From Favolaschia claudopus (Eukaryota; Basidiomycota; Agaricomycetes; Agaricales; Mycenaceae): 64,000 nt of DNA. The notes under the pieces are model-generated. The model ran no database searches and was not told the origin of the DNA. It saw only the letters and a list, made by a program, of their open reading frames with translations. The stretch spans positions 186,001 through 250,000 of the forward strand of contig JAWWNJ010000102.1 in the NCBI GenBank assembly GCA_037176885.1, written 5' to 3'. The position numbers were made by a program, and so were the translations under genes. Shown piece after piece: positions 1-8,600 of this stretch; position 1 is the stretch's first letter, and the number at the start of each line of letters is the position of its first letter.

Positions 1-148
1 TATAACATGTTACAGCTAAATCCAAGATTTTGACCGCTTTTACGACAACTGGTGGACAATCCGGCATCTGCCGCACTTCCATATATAGTAAATTCGTGAC
101 AATGTCACATATGTCACCCGGTGTGACAGTATGCAGGAATGCATATTG

Positions 149-201
149 CTCATAATGCATAGCGCTTGGACGCTATGCATTATGACGCTATGCATTATGA
201 G
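149..201. repeat. Hairpin-forming inverted repeat with a duplicated arm
   Basis: The 16-base arm at 149-164 is the reverse complement of a 15-16-base sequence present twice in tandem, at 171-185 and 186-201. Either right-hand copy could pair with the left arm, so two alternative hairpins are possible. It lies 23 bases upstream of a small MITE and has no associated gene. It may be a degenerate transposon end, but no target duplication was found. Confidence 0.6.
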
Positions 202-223
202 ATGTTCAACTGTACATCCCCTA

Positions 224-360
224 GGCTCCATTCGGTTGCGTCATTTCGGAGCACTTGACGTCACTTAAGAGTATTTCTCACCAAAAGTTCGGCGTGGAAT
301 TTTTCCCAAGTGCTCCAAAGTGACGCCAAGTGACGCTAAGACACGACAGCCGAATGGAGA
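224..360 (+). mobile_element. Short MITE, copy A (about 137 bp)
   Basis: This stretch is nearly identical, over its whole length, to the reverse complement of 20995-21132. Its ends are imperfect inverted repeats of the type CTCCATTCGG(T/C)TG. It is far too short to encode a transposase, so it is a nonautonomous element. The copy at 20995 has ends reading TAAGGCTC, like the hAT-type element at 37257-37782, but no clear 8-bp target duplication flanks either short copy. The superfamily is therefore uncertain. Confidence 0.75.
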
Positions 361-1456
361 CATTTTAATTCAAAGTGATTTGGCTTCCAAACTTTAGGGA
401 GCCGAGGTGTGTGCCGCCCGGAAAACGTGTCGGCAGTCCCAGATCAGCATTTGGCGGGGTGACCCCATCAATAAACATGAACAAAGAAATCACTGATTTG
501 ACGGGCATTGCCCACCTCCACTGGTGGTGGTTGGGAGAGAAGGAGCGTGGGAGGCGTTCCGCAGCAGCTCTGCGTAAGTATGTATTTGTGAGGCAAGCCT
601 GTGGAGCTGGTGTGAAGATGTCGTAAATGGTCCCGGCAATTCGGCACTGTCCTAAAATCGATCCAACGACGAGCGATTGTAATCCCGGAAGCGAAGAGAA
701 CGACAATTCTGGTAGGATGCGGGAGTTTGCACGTTATTTGGAAGATTATAACGGCTTATTACGGATCATAATCCTCTGCGGAGCGGCTTGTAATCCCTCA
801 CAAGCCGTGATGAGGTCACAAGCCGGCTCAATCCATTATAAGCAAAATAGCCTTTTTCCGACAAATTTGACGCGACTTGGAGAGTTGAAAGGTGCAGAAA
901 GTTCCTAAGAACGACTCTCAGGCTCACTTCGATCAATCCGAGTGCTCTTCCCCTTATTCCCACCGCAGGTCATGACCTATCGGACTTTGGCCCAAATCCG
1001 GTAAATACTGCGTTTTTAGCTCTAATTCGTTGAATATCGCAAAACTGGTAGCTTGTACATATGTTGAGAGACCCTAAAGGTTGCCAAAAGACTCATTCTT
1101 TTGCTAAAAATTGCGTGCGGAGCTGGTGAAGTCGCACTGACCTTCCTTGAGTGGAAATGAACAGCTTTGTCAGTCAAATCTAGAGAAAATATGCAGGCAA
1201 CGACGAGATTTAGAACTGGCTGACAAATCCTGTCAAACTGATATGTCGTTCAATTGGCTCATTTGGGCAAGAATATCGTGAATTTCATTTGATAGATCGG
1301 TTGAGATATACCATAGAAGGTACTTCCCCAGCAAAAGTTTGTTTATGGAGGCTGCACAACATTGAAAGCAAGGGAGCAAGGCGTGGGAATATATTGAAAC
1401 TCCGACGATTGGTAATAACACGGGCGACCGTGCAAGCGATCGCGCTCAACAACAGA
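361..1456. other. Gene-free interval
   Basis: Only short ORFs of under about 115 codons occur on either strand. None shows a recognisable motif or an intron structure, and several overlap in opposite directions, as chance ORFs do. No TIR pair or LTR was recognised here. Confidence 0.5.
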
Positions 1457-1563
1457 CTAGGTCTTCTTCGAGCTTGAGCATTGGGTCGAGCATTTCCCTG
1501 TCTTTGTACTCAGTATATTTTGCACTGGTTGTACAGGATTCTGCTGCACCGGAGGTGGATCTG
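1457..1563 (-). pseudogene. 3' end of a minus-strand gene interrupted by the Ty3 element
   Basis: Read on the minus strand, this piece continues in frame from 11721-11960 if the Ty3 element and one copy of its ATCTG duplication are removed. The joined reading is proline- and glutamine-rich around the junction and ends at a TAG at 1457-1459. The element therefore probably landed in the last part of a coding region. The host protein is not recognised. That it was translated is inferred from the continuous frame and composition. Confidence 0.45.
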
Positions 1564-1828
1564 TGTAACAGTATCATTTTTCTCTTTTATCTCGTGACCG
1601 TGTTTGACTTAGACGTACCATCCACCTTCCGCTCCGTACATTATTTTGCGCTCATGTATGATCTCATTCCGCCTTGTCTTGATTCTTAGTCTACTTTAAA
1701 TACTGCGATGTACTTCGTATTACACTTTGGTGAATCTAGAACTTACAACAGTCACTTTGTTCGCCACCAGCTCTCAACAAATACTTCGTGTGCCGAAACT
1801 ATTGCTTAAACGGTAATCTTTCGTCACA
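1564..1828 (+). repeat. 5' LTR of the Ty3 element
   Basis: A 265-bp repeat beginning TGTAACAG and ending GTCACA, matching 11456-11720 with no difference seen by eye. A TTTAAATA stretch near 1693-1700 is a plausible TATA-like promoter element for the genomic transcript. It is preceded directly by the target duplication ATCTG. Confidence 0.95.
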
Positions 1829-2004
1829 TATTTTTGACTCTTAACTAGTATCTTTGCTCTTCGTCGCCGCTTGCTCTGGTTACCTGTGGTCTGATCAACC
1901 GCCGCTACCGACTTCGACGACGACTCTCTCACCAAAGCTTTTCTCTTGTCTCATCTCCTGTCTCAACTCTTGCTTCTCTTCTCGTACTCTCTCATCTCGA
2001 CGCA
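1829..2004 (+). promoter_or_regulatory. Ty3 5' leader with presumed primer-binding region
   Basis: This 176-bp leader lies between the 5' LTR and the gag ATG. The bases just after the LTR do not begin with the TGG expected for a tRNA 3'-CCA primer. A tRNA primer is therefore not obvious, and a self-priming mechanism, known for some fungal chromoviruses, is possible. That is inference only. The segment before the ATG is pyrimidine-rich, as in fungal leaders. Confidence 0.4.
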
Positions 2005-5000
2005 ATGGCTCAATTCACTCGTGGAAGCGGACGTTCTCCTTATGTTACTCGGGCTACTACTCGGAACAATCGTGTTACTGTTGAGGAACTTGCGGAGGAT
2101 AGTGAGTCTTCCACTTCTATTTCTTCTTCTCCTGGTTCCGAGCATCGCGCTCCCGAGCAATCCGCTCCCAAGTCGGCTTTGGGTTCGCCCAAGTCGCGCA
2201 GCGTTACACCCGAGCTGTTGTTCAGCCGGGTTGTTTCTGCTTCACCACCCGTTCGGGCGGTTAGTTCCCCACCTACTCAGGTGGTGGAAGGAGTTTTTCC
2301 TTCTCAGGAAAGCTCCGGGCTGTTGCTTGTCCCGTTGCTTGACAGCAGCGTGGACTTCGGTATTCTCGACTTGGACGCAAGCGAGAATCGCGAGACCTGG
2401 ACACAGGTTACTCGCCAGTCTTCCAAGTCTCACAAGGAAGATAAAAAGTCAGGTGGGTTTGAACTTAATCGTTCTACCTCCGCCTCTACGTCGCCAATCG
2501 AACGTGCGACTAAGGAAATGAGCTCCAAGGAGCTGAGGCAGATTGGCAAGCGCTACATGCGCATGGCCAAGGCTGCTGATAAGAGCCGTCGAGCTTCTCG
2601 CATTTCGGACGAGGAACTCATTTCGCTTGCCTCTGACGATGAGGATAAAATTGCCAAAGTTAAATTGAACACATTTAACTCACCGCGCTTCACAGGTGCA
2701 CAGGCACAATCCACCCCCGCACCGGTTAGGAAGGTTGAAGTCCGCTCGGCTTCGCCTTCTGAGAGCGAAATCTCTCGAGGCGAAGGGCCGTCTCAGCCGA
2801 AGGGCAAAGGACCTGATCCTCGTAATTGGGGCGAGGTCGATTGGTCGGACCAGTTCTCTGAAGCTGAGTTTGAAGCTCAACGCGCTGCATTCGCTAATTT
2901 TGAAGAAATTAATCGAATTAAAAAGGAGCCTATTTCTACTCCTTCTGATTTATTCCGGGATGTTCCCGTGAATAGCGTACCCTCGGATAGCTCTTCTACT
3001 ACCGTTGTAATCAATAAACCTGAATATAATTCTCCTGCAAATGAATCAGTGTCTGGCCAGACCACTACCTCGTTATCTGACGAGAAATTGAACCTTCAGA
3101 AGCGCTTGAAGGCAATTAAACTTGAGGAGAAACGTCAGAAAGACGTTGAAATAGTGGCAGCGAGACGCACCGCTAAGTTGCTTAAGAAAAAGCATGCTAA
3201 ACAGGTTAAGAACCGTTCCAAAGAAGCGGTTGAAGCGAGCATTGAGCGGGAAATTCGCACCAAAAGTTCTGGTAAAAGCGAACAGAAACGCTCGAATTCT
3301 CCTCCTGCGAGACCCCTTGTGGGCGGTACATTCATTGACAAAGTAATTCGCGAGGCTGCGGCTCGGAATTCCTCACCACCTTCGTCAAGCTCGAGCTCGA
3401 GTTCATCCAGCTCGAGTTCCTCGAGCTCCAGCTCAGATTCCTCCGAGGATGATTCCTCTGACTCGGACGACGAGTCGAGCAGCTCGGATAGCTCATCCAG
3501 CTCTGACGAGAGTGGTACCGACTCTGAAAAGTCTGTGAAAAAGAGTCATCACAAGTCTCGTTCCCGTAAACACAAGGGAAAACGTAGCCGTTCTCGCAAG
3601 TCGCGGAAATCTAGTAAATCGCGACGCGCAAAAGGCTCTCGTAGGACGAGATCAAAATCTCGACGGGTTTCTAAAATGAACTTGAAGCCTATTCCACCTA
3701 CCAAGTACAACGGATCGGTCGATCCTTATGCTTATTTCCGGTTTGTTCGCGAAAGCACAAACTACGTTACCATGGGTAAAGTTCCTAAGGAAGACCAGAT
3801 CTTCATAATCAGCTATTTCATGACCGGAACAGCTGGAGACTTTTACCAACGTAAGGTTGTTAAATATGAGAAGTCCTGGACTCTTCCGAAGTTCTTCACT
3901 GAACTTTTGAATTATTGTTTCCCTAAAGATTTCAGGTTGAAACAACGCACAAAGCTGAACGGACTTTTCCAAGGTTCTAAACCAGTGACTGAGCATATCG
4001 CTGAATACGAACAACTACACACCATGATTGGATTACCAGACGATCAGGAAAAAGTCACCCGCCTCTGGTTAACGTTGCGAAAGGACATCAAGAAAGAGAT
4101 GTCCCGCCAAAAGCTTGATCCTGAGGTGTCAAGTTGGGACGACGTTGTTGTTGAAGCCGAGCACGCTGAAAAGTTGCTTGGTAATTATAGACCTGAGGAT
4201 GATAAACCGAAGGCGAGCGCAAGCAAACCTTCAAACTTACCATCCAAGAACCCTAATCGTGGGCGTGGGGGTCGCTTTTTCAAAAAGCCAACAATTCATT
4301 CTTCCTCGGTGAAGTTGAGCGCTGAAAAATCGAACTCAGATAAGCCGAGGGCTTCAATGAACAACCAGTCAAAGGGTAAACGAACCTTTGATGACCGGAA
4401 AATGTCGACTAAACGTCGTAATGAATTAATGGCTGCTGGCTTGTGTCTAAATTGCTCAGAACCAGGCCATATGGCTCGTAATTGTCCTAAATTAACGAGC
4501 ATGAATTCAAACCAGAAGGGCAAACCTCCAGGTTTTGGCGCACACGCAGCGCGAATGCGTACTGCAAACGAATCAGCACTTTCAGCAACTACTGAGGTGT
4601 TGGAAACCTTACCCGTTGGGTCTGCGATTTTCCGTATGGAAGCTGAGGAGGGCGGGAACCAGGACTTGAAAATTCTGGAAACTGTCAACTCTCACCCGGA
4701 ACAACCGCGACCTATTGGCGATTTAGTGGCGAAATTCGTTCGCATTGTACTGCAGGAAGCCCAGCCTTACCCTGGAGACGAAGAGATTCAACAGGAATCA
4801 CGATTCCAAGTGTACGAAACATCGGCTACTGAATATGTTGTCATTGACAATGTTACGATGGAAGATGTAATCTTACCGATGGAATTCTTGTTTGACGAAG
4901 ACTTCAAAATTGGTCTCTGGTATGCTATTGAGCGCCAGATGGCAATCGGGTTAGATCCCGATGATGTAGAATGGGAAGATCGCTTTACCGCTGAATCTGA

Positions 5001-5634
5001 GGATATGTACGCTACGATGGCGACTTTTATCTTGCAGGACGTTGATCAAGAAATTGATACTCCTGTAATCAAAGATAATAAGATTCGTGTTGAATCTTTC
5101 GATGAAGATTCTTACATTGTCACTAGCATATTCCGGAACGTTGAACCGCAAATTCTACGCAAAGAATCCCTGCAAAACCGAGACTTTGATCTCTCGGCCT
5201 GGTATATTGAGAAATTTGCGGATTTACCTCTGCACTCGGACTCAGAAACATCTAGCTCATCTGGATATGAGCCCAGTGAGCCGGAGGACGAGTTCGCCGA
5301 ATTACCTGAATTATTCGAGACGAGTGATTCAGAGTACGAATCGGATTTGGACTCGGATGATGAAGACTTTGATCTTCCTCGTTGCTTCGAAATTCCCGGA
5401 TTTTCTGATTACTCTGAAGGAGAATCCGAACCAGAACCGTTCGAGGATGAACCTAGCCAGCCAGAGGACGTTTCAAAGACGCCTGACTACTCAGATTTGC
5501 CAGAGTTAATGTCAGTTAGCGATTCAGACTCTGAATTGATGAGTTTGATGGTTTTGATGATGAAGACGAACCTGAAATTATTTCAGGATTGCGGCTTTCA
5601 GGGAATCCTGAAGAGACACTGGATGATCGTCTAG
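2005..5634 (+). CDS. gag: Ty3 Gag polyprotein (unusually long, RS-rich, zinc knuckle)
   Basis: A 1209-residue structural protein expected to assemble virus-like particles. Residues 1-450 are low-complexity and charged. Residues about 455-500 are a serine run grading into alternating Ser/Asp/Glu. Residues about 513-557 are an Arg-Ser-rich basic stretch like the RS domains of splicing factors. A capsid-type Gag domain follows at about 558-730. One CCHC zinc knuckle has C814, C817, H822 and C827, which supports nucleic-acid binding. Two copies of a roughly 75-residue acidic module (residues about 906-979 and 1000-1074) come next, then a Ser/Asp/Glu linker. The last 30 or so codons, after about residue 1177, lose the acidic composition, while the -1 frame keeps it. 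The natural product may therefore switch frame there. The start ATG at 2005 is the first after the leader and precedes a continuous frame. Confidence 0.9.
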   Translation: MAQFTRGSGRSPYVTRATTRNNRVTVEELAEDSESSTSISSSPGSEHRAPEQSAPKSALGSPKSRSVTPELLFSRVVSASPPVRAVSSPPTQVVEGVFPSQESSGLLLVPLLDSSVDFGILDLDASENRETWTQVTRQSSKSHKEDKKSGGFELNRSTSASTSPIERATKEMSSKELRQIGKRYMRMAKAADKSRRASRISDEELISLASDDEDKIAKVKLNTFNSPRFTGAQAQSTPAPVRKVEVRSASPSESEISRGEGPSQPKGKGPDPRNWGEVDWSDQFSEAEFEAQRAAFANFEEINRIKKEPISTPSDLFRDVPVNSVPSDSSSTTVVINKPEYNSPANESVSGQTTTSLSDEKLNLQKRLKAIKLEEKRQKDVEIVAARRTAKLLKKKHAKQVKNRSKEAVEASIEREIRTKSSGKSEQKRSNSPPARPLVGGTFIDKVIREAAARNSSPPSSSSSSSSSSSSSSSSSSDSSEDDSSDSDDESSSSDSSSSSDESGTDSEKSVKKSHHKSRSRKHKGKRSRSRKSRKSSKSRRAKGSRRTRSKSRRVSKMNLKPIPPTKYNGSVDPYAYFRFVRESTNYVTMGKVPKEDQIFIISYFMTGTAGDFYQRKVVKYEKSWTLPKFFTELLNYCFPKDFRLKQRTKLNGLFQGSKPVTEHIAEYEQLHTMIGLPDDQEKVTRLWLTLRKDIKKEMSRQKLDPEVSSWDDVVVEAEHAEKLLGNYRPEDDKPKASASKPSNLPSKNPNRGRGGRFFKKPTIHSSSVKLSAEKSNSDKPRASMNNQSKGKRTFDDRKMSTKRRNELMAAGLCLNCSEPGHMARNCPKLTSMNSNQKGKPPGFGAHAARMRTANESALSATTEVLETLPVGSAIFRMEAEEGGNQDLKILETVNSHPEQPRPIGDLVAKFVRIVLQEAQPYPGDEEIQQESRFQVYETSATEYVVIDNVTMEDVILPMEFLFDEDFKIGLWYAIERQMAIGLDPDDVEWEDRFTAESEDMYATMATFILQDVDQEIDTPVIKDNKIRVESFDEDSYIVTSIFRNVEPQILRKESLQNRDFDLSAWYIEKFADLPLHSDSETSSSSGYEPSEPEDEFAELPELFETSDSEYESDLDSDDEDFDLPRCFEIPGFSDYSEGESEPEPFEDEPSQPEDVSKTPDYSDLPELMSVSDSDSELMSLMVLMMKTNLKLFQDCGFQGILKRHWMIV
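5535..5634 (+). promoter_or_regulatory. gag-pol overlap with -1 frame change
   Basis: The pol frame is open from 5535, just after its TGA at 5532-5534, and gag ends at 5634. The overlap is 100 bases with pol in the -1 frame. The Asp/Glu-rich linker of gag continues in the pol frame from 5535, which suggests the frame change occurs at the start of the overlap. No canonical X-XXY-YYZ slippery heptamer was found in the gag frame. This may be an unusual recoding site or a recent one-base indel. Confidence 0.6.
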
Positions 5635-8600
5635 ATCTCCTCTGCCGAGTCCTGAGTTCTGAGGAAGTTCCATCATCAAACCTTGAAAATAAACGGCTTC
5701 GAACAGACCGTATTGATGATCTTGTAGCGGAGGGCGCATGTGCCGTCCTTGAATTTCTCCAGCCATATCCTGGCGATGAGCTCGTTGAAATAGACCGACC
5801 CTGCCGTGATAAACGTCGTTTTTATCTTGATCAAGTTGTGGACTTGCAGTGGACCGTTTGGGACGAATATTTCGATGAAATCACAATTGTTCCGAAAGGT
5901 CAATTATTCGACGAAGAATTTGAAATCGCGGCATGGTACGCCAGTGAACGTCTTTATCAGCTGGAGAGACCAGCCGAAGCTCCTCGTCCTCTCCATCAGG
6001 TGCCTATCGACGATTTACTCTGTAATGGAGCGAATCAATACTTGAATGAACGGGTTGAAAAATATCCTGAAGTTTCAACTTACCGTGTTCGCAAGCACCT
6101 TCCCGGACACTATATTGTGTCAGGGACAAAAGAACGAGGATGTCGCTGGGAGTTAGACTTACCTGAAGCCTATCTCTTGAACTGGAGATTCAACTTCATT
6201 AATTGGATCCGCCGAAAACGCGGTAAAATTGAACTTGAAGAGAGTGTTCGTTGGAACACATTCGAGAATGAAGATGGTTTCGGTTACCTTTACCTTCTCT
6301 TGGAGACGAACTATTCAGAGAAGGAAGTTCGATTGTTTGAAGTAATTCAATCCATCGAAATTGAACGCAAAGCAGTTGAATTTGAACTAGGAAGACCAAG
6401 TGCGCTACCTAAGTTATCCTATCTGTTGGAGATGCTCGCAGAGTTGAAAACTCGGGATGACTGCGAGTATTCCACGTTGTACTGTGGAGGTATTCAAATT
6501 CCAGCCGATCAAGTTCAAGGAATAACTCGTACCGCTTGCTTGCCTCGAGTTCCTGACAAAATTGTCGCCAAGCCACTTGTTATTGTGGTACATATTAATG
6601 GACAGCCAGCCCGTGCTTTGGTTGATTCGGGTTCGCTGGGGGACTTAATCTCTAGCTCTCTAGCAGATCAGCTTCAACTGAAGCGAAGAGAATTAAACGA
6701 ACCAATCATTCTTCAGCTTGCTGTTCAAGGCTCGAGGTCGAAAATCAACCATTCTGTTGAAGTCGACTTCAAATATCAGGATATCAACTGTCCTCGTACC
6801 TTCTATATCGCAAATGTTAGCGGGTATGACTTGATTTTGGGGACATCTTGGCTGTTCCAACATCAGATTAATATTGGGTTCAACCCTTCTCGTGTTTGCG
6901 TTGGAAGCGCAAAATGCTTACCGATTTCCGGAGTTGCTACGGCAAAAATTTACTCGCACTCCACCGAGTTAGAGAATCAAACTATTCAATCTGCTCGCGA
7001 CGAGTTGATTGAATATGCTAAACCTATCTGCAAGAAGGCTGCCGAAACTCCTTTGCCGCCTTTGCGCGCAATCAACCATACAATTCCTCTCATTGATGAG
7101 AAGAAAATCCTACCGTGGAGACCGTCTCGGTGTCCTGAGGCTCTTCGTCCTCAATGGGATGAGAAGCGTCGGAATTATTTGAAGACGGGGCGCTGGAAAG
7201 TGACCAGCTCGGGGAATACTGTTCCCATGCTATTAATTCCAAAAGCAAAAACCAACCCGCCGAAACTACGCACCGTGGTTGACTTGCGAGCCCGTAATAA
7301 GAATACTCACAAATTGTCGTCTCCGCTTCCGGACATGGAAGGTATTTTGCGCCGAGTTGCTCGGTGTAAATATCGGTCTCTAATTGACGGACAGGATGCC
7401 TATGAGCAAATTCGGATTATTCCCGAGCATGTTGACCGTACCACGGTGACTACTCCTGACGGGAATATGGTCAGCCTGGTAATTCAGATAGGTGATTGTA
7501 ATGCGCCTGCGACGTACCAATCTTTAATGAACTACCTATTTTCGGACTTCATTGGGAGATTCATGGATGTATATCTGGACGATATTATCATCTACTCTGA
7601 ATCGCTAGACGAGCACATCAAGCATGTCAAAGCGATTATTGACATCTTAAAACGCGAGACACTGTACCTCAGTGAGCATAAGCTTCAATTTCTGAAGCCC
7701 GAAATGAAGGTTCTTGGTCGCATTGTTGACGACGATGGCATCCGAATGGATCCTGATAAAGTTGACAGTGTCTTGAACTGGAAAACTCCAACTAACCGGG
7801 ACTTACTTCGTGCGTTTTTGAGATCAATCGGATATCTCGCCGATGATTTGGCTCGTATTCGCGAGCCAATGGGTATTCTCCATGGTTTAACTGGAGATAC
7901 TGTGCCGTTTCGCTGGGGTTACACTCAGCAACGGGCTTTTGAAGACTGCAAAAAGATTATTCATCAGTCTCGCGAGCATCGTCGTGTTCCGTTGAAATAC
8001 GGACCGGATGCGGATCCTGCATTCCTCGTGACTGACGGATCGAGTTCTGCGATTGCTGGAATTGTTAGCCAGGGTGCTGATTGGAAATCAGCCAAAGTTG
8101 CCGCATTTTTCAGTGCGAAACTTAACTCGGCGCAGCAAAACTATCCTGTACATGAGATAGAAATGTTAGCGGGTGTTGAAGCGATGCTAAGGCATCGTGA
8201 CATACTGCAAGGATTCCATTTTAAATGGATAACAGACCACAAGGGTCTCATTCACTTCATGAACCAGAAGAACTTGTCGGGACGTCAAGCTCGATGGATG
8301 GAAAAAATTTCAGAATTTGATTTTGAGGTCGTATATGTTCCTGGAACTGAGAATGTTCTTGCGGATGCATTATCTCGCATCTACTCGAACGAGGCACCCG
8401 GGACTGTTCGCGCGAGAAGCGAATACACGTACCATGATGTCGTCGACAATGATGCACTCAATATCAACTCCATTTCCATGCCAGTTTTTGCGGGTTCTGA
8501 AGCGAAAGCAATGGCAAGCGACCGTGTCTTGAGGTCTGCAACGAAAGCTGCTGAGCAGAAGCAGAAACAGGATCTCGCTAAGGCGAAACAGACTCAAGAA

